Assembly (NCBI GenBank): GCA_046349635.1
Contig: JAXMBX010000003.1
Coordinates: forward strand, 124,001 to 188,000
From: JAXMBX01 sp046349635
Lineage (GTDB): Bacteria; Planctomycetota; Planctomycetia; Planctomycetales; Planctomycetaceae
Direction of reading: 5' to 3'
DNA length: 64,000 nt
The notes below the pieces were generated by a model. That model was not told where the DNA came from, made no database searches, and saw only the letters and a program-made list of their open reading frames with translations. The position numbers were made by a program, and so were the translations under genes. This document shows positions 17,631-26,280 of this stretch, piece after piece. Every line of letters begins with the position of its first letter. Position 1 is the first letter of the stretch.

Positions 17631-17809
17631 CTCAGCGCTCCTCGCGAACAAACCCACTGCGAAAATGTCACCGGTCAGCTCAGCGCAGACGTCGAAACAG
17701 TTGGAGATGCGGAGGCCGGCGCCATTGATAACTGTAGAGTTTCCGCGCGGCAGATCAACAGGGTTTTGCAGGAAACGCGGGAGCGAAAAGGGGCGTGCGA
17801 AAAAGAGGC

Positions 17810-18136
17810 TTATTTCCGGGCCGATTTGCCCGGCTTATGCTCGGCCAGCTTTTCGGCGGCGCGGGGGCAGAAACTGGACAGCGGATAGTTGTCGAGAATT
17901 TTCTGCCAGCGGCGGAGCGCCAGTTCCACGCGCCCGTTCTGGGTGAACCACTCCGCGAGTTCCCACTCGCTCTCGGCGAGCTTTTCGTCCTTCTCAATTT
18001 CCTGGTTGAGGAGCGCCTTCTGTTCGTCGACGGAGACGTCAGGTGTCTCGGCGGATTTAGGGGCGCGGGTGCGGGTCGAAGATTTGCGGGCTTTCGATTT
18101 TCCGGACTTCGATTTTCCGGACGTGGCGGCGCTCAT
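17810..18136 (-). CDS. Small TPR-like protein with Lys/Ser-rich N-terminus
   Basis: About 108 residues. Residues 1-45 are low-complexity basic (SGKSKSGKSKARKSSTRTR). The rest is helical and TPR-like: EKLAESEWELAEWFTQNGRVELALRRWQKILDNYPLSSFCPRAAEKLAEH. The frame is open up to 18319, but the ATG at 18136 begins the part with plausible protein composition. Function unknown. The basic tail could bind nucleic acid or acidic partners (inference). Confidence 0.7.
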   Translation of the reverse strand: MSAATSGKSKSGKSKARKSSTRTRAPKSAETPDVSVDEQKALLNQEIEKDEKLAESEWELAEWFTQNGRVELALRRWQKILDNYPLSSFCPRAAEKLAEHKPGKSARK

Positions 18137-18303
18137 CAGATGGACCTGTTTACTATCAGGGGTTTCAGAGTTGTCAGACAGGTGCAGAGAATTTCGGCAG
18201 CCGGAAAACCGAAAATGAACCCCCAACCCCGCAGCTGGCGAGATTGTCTTGACAATTCCATCCGGCAAGATCGCTACGTCCGGACCAACGTCGAAACGAA
18301 GAC

Positions 18304-18331
18304 AGGCCGCTCGGAGCATCCCGAACGGCCT
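18304..18331 (-). terminator. Possible terminator hairpin after small membrane protein gene
   Basis: AGGCCG/CGGCCT with an inner TCGG/CCGA stem separated by single mismatches. Read on the minus strand it follows the 18404-18598 gene and is followed by a T-rich but imperfect tail. Weak support. Confidence 0.4.
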
Positions 18332-18403
18332 GCGGAATTTACGACGAACCAGAATTCTTCAGCGAAAATTTTGTCGAAAAAATCCCGCTGATATTCAGGC
18401 TTT

Positions 18404-18598
18404 TTATTCAATTTCGCGGAATGCTTCCCACCCCAGGTAGGCGGTGATGGAGGCGCTGATCGCGAACAGGATATCCATCATCATCGCCCCGTTGAACGGA
18501 AACTTGAGGGCAAGATCCAGGATCGAGAGCAAAACGACGAAACCGGCGACGACAATCGCCATCAGGACCAGTCGCTTGGAAGAAATTGCCAGCTTCAT
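18404..18598 (-). CDS. Small two-helix membrane protein, unknown
   Basis: 64 residues. Two hydrophobic segments: RLVLMAIVVAGFVVLLSILDLAL (~9-31) and GAMMMDILFAISASITAYLGWEAF (~37-60), the second ending FREIE. Starts ATG 18598. No family recognised. Size and topology are typical of small inner-membrane proteins. Confidence 0.65.
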   Translation of the reverse strand: MKLAISSKRLVLMAIVVAGFVVLLSILDLALKFPFNGAMMMDILFAISASITAYLGWEAFREIE

Positions 18599-18862
18599 CG
18601 ACGCCTCGCACGGTACACAGGAGATCAGACTTGAGATACCACAACTATAGAGGATTTCCCAGCCCCTTGGCCAGTCGAAATTGAGACGCTGCGGAGAACG
18701 AATTCACTCCCCAAAACCCCCGCTCCCGCTTAAATTCCAGTCGTGCGGGAGGAATCGATTCTGCGGTCGTGACTGGTGTCCCGGCGTCGCTTTTCCCACA
18801 ATGGTGTCTTCTGAAGCCTCCAGGATTGCACCTCTTTATTCACCTCCCGGACGATTTGCCTT

Positions 18863-19501
18863 ATGTGGCCCGATTCGCAGGAAACCCAGGAATTGATGCG
18901 CGCAGCGCAGGGAAAAGAGCCTGTGGCGGTTAACCGGCTGCTGGATCGGCACCGGGAGGCGCTGGTGCAGATGATCCGGATGCGGCTGGACCGGGCGATG
19001 GCCCAGCGGGTGGATGCCAGCGACATCGTGCAGGAGGTGCTGCTGGAAGCGAGCCAGCGGCTGCCGGATTACCTCAAGGAGCCGAAGCTGCCATTTCATC
19101 TCTGGCTGCGGCAGATGGCAAAAGACCGGCTGATCGATGCCCATCGCCGACATCGAGAGGCCCAACGCCGCAGCGTGGACCGAGAACAATCTCTGCAGGC
19201 GGCCGCGAACTCCGATGCCTCGTCGCGAAATTACCTGGTCGAGTTGCGCGACCAGGAACTGACTCCGGCGGCGGCGAACATCCGCAAGGAGATGGAGATC
19301 CGGTTCCTGCAGGCGATCGAACAACTGGAAGAGGAAGACAAGGAGGTGATCCTGATGCGGCACTACGAGCAACTGACCAATAGCGAAGTGGCGGAAGCGC
19401 TGGGGCTGTCACAACCGGCGGCGGGGATGCGACATCTCCGCGCGCTGCGGCGGCTGCGGGAGATTCTGGGCGAAGATCCGTGTTTGAATCCGATGGGGTG
19501 A
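18863..19501 (+). CDS. ECF-type RNA polymerase sigma factor
   Basis: About 212 residues. Region 2: NRLLDRHREALVQMIRMRLDRAMAQRVDASDIVQEVLLEASQRL (~24-68) with FHLWLRQMAKDRLIDAHRRH. Region 4: AIEQLEEEDKEVILMRHYEQLTNSEVAEALGLSQPAAGMRHLRALRRLREIL (~150-205). The DASDIVQEVLL core and the long linker resemble Gob-type ECF sigma factors abundant in planctomycetes. No anti-sigma gene follows; those of this group often pair with distant Ser/Thr kinases (family knowledge). Confidence 0.95.
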   Translation: MWPDSQETQELMRAAQGKEPVAVNRLLDRHREALVQMIRMRLDRAMAQRVDASDIVQEVLLEASQRLPDYLKEPKLPFHLWLRQMAKDRLIDAHRRHREAQRRSVDREQSLQAAANSDASSRNYLVELRDQELTPAAANIRKEMEIRFLQAIEQLEEEDKEVILMRHYEQLTNSEVAEALGLSQPAAGMRHLRALRRLREILGEDPCLNPMG

Positions 19502-19599
19502 GAAACCACTTCAGAATCCTGGAACTCCGCAAGACCTCTCGACAGACCCGAACGGCAATGCGAAAATACCGTCAGTAATACCTGTAATGAGGAATTCTG

Positions 19600-19857
19600 A
19601 TGTCAACTCCTGAAGACCTGACGCAACAAGCCTTGGCGCTCCCTCCGGAAGAACGCGCGATGCTCGCGGATATGCTGGAGCAAAGCCTGTATGCGGACGA
19701 GACGACGAAGGAGGAGTTCTCGGCATTCTGGACCGCCGAGCTCGATCGACGGCTGGCAAGTTACCGCCAGGATCCGAGCCGAGCCGTGGATGCGAAAACC
19801 GCCCTCGCGGAAATCCAGAAACGGCTCGAGGCACGACGTGCAGGAAAATCCGAGTGA
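19600..19857 (+). CDS. Addiction-module antitoxin (TIGR02574-type, RelB-like)
   Basis: 85 residues. Starts with EDLTQQALALPPEERAMLADMLEQSL, the signature of the short addiction-module component family. A C-terminal helical tail (DAKTALAEIQKRLEARRAGKSE) would wrap the toxin. GAGG precedes the ATG. Its stop overlaps the toxin start by 4 nt (GTGA), so synthesis is coupled. Confidence 0.93.
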   Translation: MSTPEDLTQQALALPPEERAMLADMLEQSLYADETTKEEFSAFWTAELDRRLASYRQDPSRAVDAKTALAEIQKRLEARRAGKSE

Positions 19858-20162
19858 CTCTTCGCGTTCTTCCGGAAGTCTGGGAAGAAGGATTTGCCGC
19901 AGCCGACTGGTATGAGTCGCAACGTGCCGGATTGGCCGATCGTTTTCTCATCGAGCTTGACAGGGCAATTTGCGAAATCGAACGACAAGCTTCATCGTTC
20001 GCCCGCTGGGAACCTTATGCCGGCTCGGAAGAGATTCGCTGGGCTTCGCTGGGACGGTTTCGGTACGTCGTGATTTTTGTGATCGATGGAACGGAAGTCG
20101 TGGTCCTGGCGATCACCCACATGCATCGCCATCCGCTGCATTGGTTGTCGCGGTTAGGATGA
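19854..20162 (+). CDS. RelE/ParE-superfamily toxin
   Basis: 102 residues, GTG start overlapping the antitoxin stop. RelE/ParE fold pattern: LPEVWEEGFAAADWYESQRAGLADRFLIELDRAICEIERQA, then RWASLGRFRYVVIFVIDGTEVVVLAITHMHRHPLHWL. Family members are mRNA interferases or gyrase poisons; which applies cannot be told from sequence. Complete pair, probably functional. Confidence 0.93.
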   Translation: MTLRVLPEVWEEGFAAADWYESQRAGLADRFLIELDRAICEIERQASSFARWEPYAGSEEIRWASLGRFRYVVIFVIDGTEVVVLAITHMHRHPLHWLSRLG

Positions 20163-20234
20163 ACCCGCCGCGTTAAACCGATGTCCAACGAAAGCCGTTA
20201 GTCCGTTTTTTTCTACCCAACGGAAGATCCTTCA

Positions 20235-20965
20235 ATGACCCTCGATCCCAAATCTGTCCCGAACTTCTTTCTCAAGATTCTGGGGGATTATTATGCGGAT
20301 CGTAAGATGGCTCGCTGGCTTGGCTTCTTGAAAGGATGGAGTCGCCTAAAAGCTGGGCCACAATATGAGATGGAACCGGCGCTCCTCTGGACGTTCCTGT
20401 CTTATTTCCTGCTCTTGGGCGATTTCGCCGCGGCGGATGAACTGCTGAAAAATCCACCCTGATCTTCTTGTCACTGAAATGACCGAGTTTCCCACGGGGA
20501 CTGTGACTCGCCGCTGCACGTCGCGATGGAAATCATGGGGACCGTCCGGATGCCATTCGCTGGATGATCGACCATGGGGCGAATGTAAACCAATTCCTCC
20601 TCGAATTTCTGGCGTCCGGTTCATTACGCCGCGATTCGAGGACACGTTGGATGCCTGGCTGTCCTTTTGGAAGCGGGTGCCGATGTTGAAACCGGGACTG
20701 TCATTGATGGGAACAATAGCCCACTGATGGAAGCTGCCATCTCGGGAGAAGATGGGCGGCGTTCCTATTACTTTTGAACAACGCCAATCTCAACCGGGAG
20801 AGTGAGCACGGAGGCGGTACTGCGGAAGAGATCGCGCAGTCCTACGGTCACACGGAGATGGCAGAATTTCTTCGCTGGTTGATTCAAAAACAAGCTCGGC
20901 CAAAAGTCGTAGAATTTCCGAAATACCTGGGAACAAAAGAAGCCCAGAACGAAAAGCACCATTAG
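20235..20965 (+). pseudogene. Ankyrin-repeat protein, frameshifted
   Basis: Reads as one protein of about 240 residues once frames are joined. N-terminal 75 residues (VPNFFLKILGDYYADRKMARWLGFLKGW...LLGDFAAADELL) are followed by ankyrin repeats in changing frames: DSPLHVAME, AIRWMIDHGANVNQ, FWRPVHYAAIRGHVGCLAVLLEAGADVE, SPLMEAAISGED, AAFLLLLNNANLN, and TAEEIAQSYGHTEMAEFLRWL at the end. At about 20757 one G is missing from a G run; other breaks are near 20460, 20540 and 20600. Decayed gene or sequence error. Confidence 0.75.
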
Positions 20966-21015
20966 CGGTTGATCACAACTCCTGCTCGACAAAGTTTTTG
21001 CGGCTGATAAAACCC

Positions 21016-21405
21016 ATGGTTCAAATATCGAACCTTCTCGAAAAACAACTGGATAGTGTCGGCGGGCGTTTGGAATGGGTGAGCGACATCGGTCTGGGGC
21101 TCAGTTTTGCCCCGGAGACCACTGTCGATGTGATCGAAGGATTGCAGGAAACAATCCTGAAATCGGTGTGGATTAATTTCGACGAAACTCAGATCACTGA
21201 TCGCACGCTGGCTCTGCTCGAACGGTCACCTGTCTTGGAGTCCCTGTCCCTGAAAAGCACGCGTATGACTGTGGAGGGTCTCCGCAGATTTCTCCGAGCC
21301 GTTCCGACACTCGCACAGTTGGATCTTTCCGCCGGTGTTTTCGGCAGTGATGAAATGGATGCGCTGCGGGCTGCATTTCCGCGAGTTGTCATTCGCGGGA
21401 GGTAA
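21016..21405 (+). CDS. Short leucine-rich-repeat protein
   Basis: About 129 residues. Contains three LRR-like units: KSVWINFDETQITDRTLALLERSPVLESLSLKSTRMTVEGLRRFLRAVPTLAQLDLSAGVFGSDEMDALRAAFP. No signal peptide. ATG 21016 preferred; TTG/ATG at 20998 adds six residues. Function unknown; immediately follows the ankyrin gene, so both repeat proteins may belong together. Confidence 0.65.
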   Translation: MVQISNLLEKQLDSVGGRLEWVSDIGLGLSFAPETTVDVIEGLQETILKSVWINFDETQITDRTLALLERSPVLESLSLKSTRMTVEGLRRFLRAVPTLAQLDLSAGVFGSDEMDALRAAFPRVVIRGR

Positions 21406-21414
21406 CATTCCCGG

Positions 21415-21888
21415 TTAGCCAATTTTGGAAACGCACTTTTTGAAGTGGCTATTGTGCAGCAAGGCCGGATAGGCAGACGTCAATTCAGACTCAAATCTAG
21501 CGGCAAAGTCGTTCACCTTCTCGACAAACTCCCTTAACGAGAGTTTTGCGATGCAAGCTGCGTAAGAAGCCGAGATCAGCAGTTCGCCAAACTCATTCTT
21601 GACGAACGTCAGGCACGCATCCGATTCGGTAAATTCGAACACTTCTCTTTGTGATCCGGAATTAAGAGATTGTCCGATGGCTATCAAACCCGCCACGAAA
21701 TCTACAACTGGAATCCAGTTCCACTTTGCACTCAGATCGCATTGATCAATTTGGAAAATAATATCTCCGAGGAAAAGATCGTAACGCAATGCGATCTCAT
21801 CCACTGAAGAAAGATCAAAGCCCAAGAGATTTGATTTCTTATGTGGTGATAGCCTGTAATCAAGCGTGAGCATGCTCTTCTCGCACAT
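21415..21888 (-). CDS. Hypothetical protein
   Basis: 157 residues, no membrane segment, acidic. Alternating amphipathic strands and helices (DLFLGDIIFQIDQCDLSAKWNWIPVVDFVAGLIAIGQSL; EFTESDACLTFVKNEFGELLISASYAACIAKLSLREFVEKVNDFAARFESEL). Size, composition and setting among small accessory genes resemble immunity-type proteins of polymorphic-toxin loci, but no toxin is adjacent. Family not recognised. Lower local GC than its neighbours hints at recent arrival (inference). Confidence 0.65.
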   Translation of the reverse strand: MCEKSMLTLDYRLSPHKKSNLLGFDLSSVDEIALRYDLFLGDIIFQIDQCDLSAKWNWIPVVDFVAGLIAIGQSLNSGSQREVFEFTESDACLTFVKNEFGELLISASYAACIAKLSLREFVEKVNDFAARFESELTSAYPALLHNSHFKKCVSKIG

Positions 21889-21917
21889 CGTCTCCGCACG
21901 AAAAAGACTTCAATGTC

Positions 21918-22175
21918 TCAATGTTCGAACTTGCGCCACGATCTTAAAAGATGATTGAGATTCCCATGATACTCAACCGTCCGGCCTTCAATAGCGTCCC
22001 GGTATCCCTCAAGGATCGCTGCGCGTATCGAGCGTGCTTCGGTGCGGTCTTTTGCTTCCTGGAGAACGTGACACGCAAATTCGTCGATGCTCGCATGAGG
22101 GGTGTTTGGCCCTGAGTTCTGTCTCAGGAATTCGAGTAACTCTTCCGGCAACGTCACACTGACAACACGCTTCAT
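21918..22175 (-). CDS. Ribbon-helix-helix (ParD/CopG-like) antitoxin, solitary
   Basis: 85 residues. N-terminal RHH motif KRVVSVTLPEELLEFLRQNSG; then HASIDEFACHVLQEAKDRTEARSIRAAILEGYRDAIEG as in ParD-like antitoxins, with a longer C-terminal tail (NHLLRSWRKFEH). GGAGAGG lies about 8 nt before the ATG. No ParE/RelE-type toxin follows: the next minus-strand gene is the unrelated 21415-21888 protein. Could act alone as regulator or pair with that unknown protein. Confidence 0.75.
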   Translation of the reverse strand: MKRVVSVTLPEELLEFLRQNSGPNTPHASIDEFACHVLQEAKDRTEARSIRAAILEGYRDAIEGRTVEYHGNLNHLLRSWRKFEH

Positions 22176-22565
22176 CGCTGATCCCTCTCCATCAAGAACG
22201 GTTGGCGTTGAACAGATAACAGATATTGTGACAAAGGATTATCCCAACTTCGGCCCAAAAACGATCTGCTGTCACCCCGTGTGAAACTGGACAAGTTGCG
22301 GTTGTTTTGCCTGAAACGGTGAAATTTCTGGGAAAAACCCCGAAAACCCCCTTTTCCTGACTGCGGTCTCTTGATAATATTTTCCGAGAGAAAAACTACA
22401 CTTAGAGTCTACCCGCTCCCGTCAGTTTTTCAGTTTGGCAGTTCGCGACGGATTCGTCGCCAGGGAAGCAGGGTTGCACTCACCTCTTCACTTTTGCTGT
22501 AAGTCTCTGACGCTGTAAGCCTTTGAAGATGAACCACTTTCACTGTGTCCGGATTATTTTGTTGA

Positions 22566-22620
22566 AGGGTAAGGGGGGGCCGATCGCCTAGATCGGTCCT
22601 ACCGCAGGCGAAAGCCTACC
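22566..22620. repeat. Palindromic multi-hairpin element (REP-like)
   Basis: Outer arms GGGTA (22566-22570) and TACCC (22616-22620) enclose two hairpins: GGGCCGATC/GATCGGTCC with 5-nt loop (22576-22598, one G-T pair) and AGGC-GAAA-GCCT (22605-22616), giving a three-way junction. No following T run, so not a classical terminator. Reads like a REP-type repeat or a structured RNA. Confidence 0.6.
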
Positions 22621-22646
22621 CATTCCAAAATCCGAACCGCAGGAAA

Positions 22647-22685
22647 GTCTTCAAGCCTAGTTTTCGTCTTCAAGCCTAGTTTTTC
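22647..22685 (+). repeat. Two-copy tandem repeat of 19-20 nt
   Basis: The unit GTCTTCAAGCCTAGTTTTC is present twice back to back, the second with one extra T. Function unknown; marks slippage or duplication in the fusA upstream region. Confidence 0.8.
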
Positions 22686-23069
22686 AGAGGCGCCTTTGAA
22701 CTGACAGCAATCCCCGTAGATTCCCTCCCCAGCCGTTCTTCGGCGTCCTCGATAACCATTCCAAGGAAGGTGGCGTTATCAGACAGGAAGTGCGTTTCCC
22801 CCGGTTTCGATCCACTGGGTGTTTTATTCCCTGTGTGGCAGTGTTTTTGAATGACGTTGTGTTCGCCGTTTCGTGTTGGAAGTTTCGTTTGCCGGCGTGC
22901 AGTAATTCCGGAGTCTTCTTCGAAGACTTGTTCTGAGAGAAAAGTGGACATCGAATCGGGTTCGGTGTCAGTCGAGACTCCGGTTGATTGTTAGAAAGGT
23001 CGTTCGGCCCGTTGTGAATGCTCCTCCGTCGAGCAGCATTCGAACCATTTTGACAGGATTGTTTGGTCC

Positions 23070-25184
23070 ATGAAAAACATCGACAAAGTACGGAACATTG
23101 GAATTTCCGCCCACATTGACTCGGGCAAAACCACGCTCACCGAGCGGATCCTCTTCTACAGCGGACGCATCCACCGGATGAACGAAGTGAAGGGTGACGG
23201 CGACGGCGCGACGATGGACTTCATGGACCTGGAACGGGAACGTGGGATCACGATCACCTCCGCCGCGACCAAGGTGGAATGGGAAGGGCATCACATCAAC
23301 GTGATCGACACCCCAGGCCACGTGGACTTCACGGTCGAAGTGGAACGCAGTCTGCGCGTGCTGGACGGTGCGGTTCTGGTGCTGTGCGCCGTGGGTGGCG
23401 TGCAGAGCCAGTCGCTGACGGTCGACCGCCAGATGAAGCGTTACGGCGTACCGCGGATCGCGTTCATCAACAAGATGGACCGGACCGGTGCCGATCCCAA
23501 GAACGTCATTCGCCAGATCAAGGAAAAGCTGGGCGTGACCCCGCTGCCGATCCAGCTCAACATGGGTGCGGAAGCCCGCCTGGAAGGGATGATCGACCTG
23601 GTCGAGATGAAGGCCCTCTACTATGACGGCCCGAAGGGTGAAGATATTCGCGTCGAAGAGATCCCCGAGGATTACAAGGACGAAGCGGTCGCCGCTCGTG
23701 CTGAAATGCTCGAGACCCTCTCCCTGTTCAGCGATTCCCTGATGGAAGCGATGCTGGAAGAGCGGGAAATCTCGGCCGAGGAAATTCGTCCGATCATTCG
23801 ACAGGCGACTCTGTCTCAAAGTGTGACCCCCGTCATGATGGGAACCGCGTACAAGAACAAGGGTGTGCAGACTCTGCTGGACGCCGTGCTGGCTTATCTG
23901 CCCAGCCCGCTCGACCGCACGATCCGCGCCACCGACCTGGATGACAAGTCGGAAGAAGGTGACCACAAGGTCACGTTGATTCCGGAAGACGACAAGCCGA
24001 TGGTCGCGATGGCGTTCAAGATCGTCGAAGAAGCGTTCGGCCAGTTGACCTATACCCGCGTTTACCAGGGGAAAATGGTGAAGGGTGAAACCTACACCAA
24101 TACCCGTACCGGTAAGCGGACCCGTATTGGCCGTATCGTCCGTATGCACGCCGATCAGCGGGAAGACGTCGATATCGCCGGTGCCGGCGACATCGTCGCT
24201 GCCGTCGGTGTCGATTGTGCGTCCGGTGATACGTTCTGCGGTGACGGTGTGAACTACGCGTTGGAAAGCATCTTCGTTCCGGAAGCGGTCATCCGCCTGT
24301 CGGTCGAACCCTCCAAGCGGGATGGTGCCGACAAGCTGGCGAAGGCTTTGGAACGGTTCCGTCGCGAAGATCCGACGTTCCGCGTCTACACCGACGAGGA
24401 AACGGGCCAGACGATCATCGCCGGGATGGGCCAGTTGCACCTGGAAATCTACATCGAACGTATCAAGCGGGAATACAAGGTGGAATGCGTGGTGGGTGAA
24501 CCGCGCGTGGCCTACCGTGAATACCCGCGTAAGACGGTCGAATTCAACCACAAGCACAAGAAGCAGACGGGTGGTAGCGGTCAGTACGCCCACATCGTGG
24601 GGAAACTGGAACCGTTGCCTCTCGATGCCACCGAGACCTACGTGTTTGAAAACAAGGTGACGGGCGGACGTATTCCCAAGGAATACATCGAGCCGGTCAA
24701 CGACGGCTTCAAGCGCGGTGTGGTCAAGGGTCCGCTGTGCGAGTGCGAAGTGGTCGGCGTGAAGATGATCCTGGAAGACGGCAGCTACCACGATGTGGAC
24801 TCGTCCGAAATGGCGTTCCAGATTGCAGCGTTCAACTGCATGCGGGATACCCTCAAGGCGGCGAACATCGGTCTGCTCGAACCGATCATGAAGCTCGACG
24901 TGGAAGTTCCCAGCGAATACCAGGGGACGGTGTCGGGTCACATCTCCAGCAAGCGCGGAGTGATCAACTCCAGCGAAGTGCGTGGGGGGACCTGCTACAT
25001 TGTCGCCGAAGTGCCGTTGGCCCAGATGTTCGACTATGCGAACGAACTTCGTTCGATGACGCAGGGTAAGGGTGGTTTCGGTATGGAATTCTATCAATAC
25101 CGTCCGGTCCCGAACTCGCTGCTGGACGAAGTTGTCGCCAAGCGGAAGCAGGACAAGGAAAAACGGATGGCGATGGCCAAGTAG
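23070..25184 (+). CDS. fusA: Translation elongation factor G
   Basis: 704 residues, full length. G1 AHIDSGKTTLTERILF, switch II region DTPGHVDFTVEVERSLRVLDGAV, NKMDRTGAD (G4). Domains II to V are complete: domain III GMGQLHLEIYIERIKREYKVE, domain IV GSGQYAHIVGKLEPL with NDGFKRGVVKGPL, and domain V LEPIMKLDVEVPSEYQGTVSGHISSKRGVI. The GTPase drives translocation and ribosome recycling. The AHIDSGKTT form (Ser instead of Ala) is the variant seen in mitochondrial and planctomycete-type EF-G. Strongly biased codon use compared with neighbours, as expected for a highly expressed gene. Stands alone (no rpsL/rpsG/tuf) with its own terminator. Confidence 0.98.
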   Translation: MKNIDKVRNIGISAHIDSGKTTLTERILFYSGRIHRMNEVKGDGDGATMDFMDLERERGITITSAATKVEWEGHHINVIDTPGHVDFTVEVERSLRVLDGAVLVLCAVGGVQSQSLTVDRQMKRYGVPRIAFINKMDRTGADPKNVIRQIKEKLGVTPLPIQLNMGAEARLEGMIDLVEMKALYYDGPKGEDIRVEEIPEDYKDEAVAARAEMLETLSLFSDSLMEAMLEEREISAEEIRPIIRQATLSQSVTPVMMGTAYKNKGVQTLLDAVLAYLPSPLDRTIRATDLDDKSEEGDHKVTLIPEDDKPMVAMAFKIVEEAFGQLTYTRVYQGKMVKGETYTNTRTGKRTRIGRIVRMHADQREDVDIAGAGDIVAAVGVDCASGDTFCGDGVNYALESIFVPEAVIRLSVEPSKRDGADKLAKALERFRREDPTFRVYTDEETGQTIIAGMGQLHLEIYIERIKREYKVECVVGEPRVAYREYPRKTVEFNHKHKKQTGGSGQYAHIVGKLEPLPLDATETYVFENKVTGGRIPKEYIEPVNDGFKRGVVKGPLCECEVVGVKMILEDGSYHDVDSSEMAFQIAAFNCMRDTLKAANIGLLEPIMKLDVEVPSEYQGTVSGHISSKRGVINSSEVRGGTCYIVAEVPLAQMFDYANELRSMTQGKGGFGMEFYQYRPVPNSLLDEVVAKRKQDKEKRMAMAK

Positions 25185-25228
25185 GCTGTTTGCTAACGCC
25201 AATCCAAGTCTGGTGATTCAAAATGAGA

Positions 25229-25261
25229 AGCGGGGAGTCGAAAGGCTCCCCGCTTTTTTTT
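25229..25261 (+). terminator. Rho-independent terminator after fusA
   Basis: AAGCGGGGAG pairs with CTCCCCGCTT across an 8-base loop, followed by an eight-base T run. Located 45 nt after the stop. Confidence 0.95.
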
Positions 25262-25283
25262 GTGCCTGCAGAACTCTCTGCGA

Positions 25284-26228
25284 TTAGACCCGGGTCAGGC
25301 CGACGTGGCGGCATTCTTTCGCCAGTTGCTCTTCCAGGCGGTTAATCGGAACCATGATCCTCGCGATTTCCTCTTTCTCTGCAACGGTCAATTGCCGCTG
25401 AGGAGGACGGGGAGGACCGAAATCGACCCCGGTCTGGCGGAGGGCTTCCTTGAGCATGCTGATGTTATAGCTGTCACCCTCGCGGGCACGGAAATCTTCG
25501 ATCGGCAGGATCGCTTCCTGGTAACGGAGTGCTTCCTCGTACTGTCCCGCGGCCAGGGCGGCGTGCATCGCCAGAGTGATATGCGGACAGAGGTTCCCCG
25601 CTCCGGTCGTGTACCCGGTCGAGCCGACGAGCATGTAGAAGGGGGAGAAGCGTTCCGCGGAACCGCACAGCCATTCGATCCGACCGCCATCCTTCAGGAC
25701 CGTGCGGCGGAAGTCGTGCATGTTGTTCTCGGCGTACTTCACACCGATGACGTCGGGATGTTCGGCGAATTCCAGCAGCAGAGCATCGCTGGGAAATGGT
25801 CCCTTCTTATAGATGAGCGTCGGAAGCTGGACCGCTTTCATCACCTGCAGGTAATAGTCCTTCATCCCCGCTCCGGAGAGATACGGGTGGCTGAAGGGCA
25901 TGAACATGATCCCATCCGCCCCGGCCTCTTTGGCTCGCTTGCCGACATCGATGGCATGGCCGACCTGCAGGCCGACGGGTGCAAAGATGACTGCCTCGGG
26001 GCCCGCACCGGCGCGGGTCGCGCGGACGACTTCGAGGATCTCGTCGGCGGTGAGGCTGTGGAACTCGCTCGTCCCCGCAGCGGGTAGAAAAACCGAAATC
26101 CCCGCTTTCGCCATCCGGGCGGAATGCTGCTTCTGCAGTTCGAACGAGATTTTTCCGTCCGCGTCATACGCCGTCAAAGGGACGAGGTGGACGGTTCGAA
26201 GTTTCTGGCGGGGAATCCTGTTTTTCAT
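25284..26228 (-). CDS. Dihydrodipicolinate synthase-family aldolase
   Basis: About 314 residues, a complete (beta/alpha)8 DapA/NanA-family class I aldolase. VHLVPLTAYDADGKISFELQKQH, LPAAGTSEFHSLTADE, GADGIMFMPFSHPYLS, LPTLIYKKG (the Tyr) and VIGVKYAENN (Schiff-base Lys after GV). The AGTSEF in place of GTTGE and the C-terminal length separate it from true DapA, so substrate is uncertain: pyruvate-dependent sugar-acid lyase or dehydratase (5-dehydro-4-deoxyglucarate type) are candidates. Convergent with fusA. No uptake or sugar-acid genes adjoin it. Confidence 0.88.
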   Translation of the reverse strand: MKNRIPRQKLRTVHLVPLTAYDADGKISFELQKQHSARMAKAGISVFLPAAGTSEFHSLTADEILEVVRATRAGAGPEAVIFAPVGLQVGHAIDVGKRAKEAGADGIMFMPFSHPYLSGAGMKDYYLQVMKAVQLPTLIYKKGPFPSDALLLEFAEHPDVIGVKYAENNMHDFRRTVLKDGGRIEWLCGSAERFSPFYMLVGSTGYTTGAGNLCPHITLAMHAALAAGQYEEALRYQEAILPIEDFRAREGDSYNISMLKEALRQTGVDFGPPRPPQRQLTVAEKEEIARIMVPINRLEEQLAKECRHVGLTRV

Positions 26229-26280
26229 TGAGTCATTCTCCAGTGTCCCAATCGAGACGTGCGGCCGATATAATCGCGGA

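Larger units (their letters stand above)
22176..23069. other. Long intergenic region upstream of fusA
   Basis: About 890 bases. Holds a structured palindromic element (22566-22620) and a 19-20-nt tandem repeat (22647-22685). A minus-strand open frame at 22676-22951 (91 codons) has no ribosome binding site and no protein-like pattern. The fusA promoter should lie here; no confident -35/-10 found. Confidence 0.5.

Noticed and set aside
22676..22951. 91-codon minus-strand frame upstream of fusA
   Set aside because: No ribosome binding site, no protein-like pattern, overlaps the tandem repeat.
22968..25202. A 744-codon open frame antisense to fusA
   Set aside because: Strong codon bias of fusA leaves the opposite strand open; the translation is His/Arg-rich with no domain pattern.
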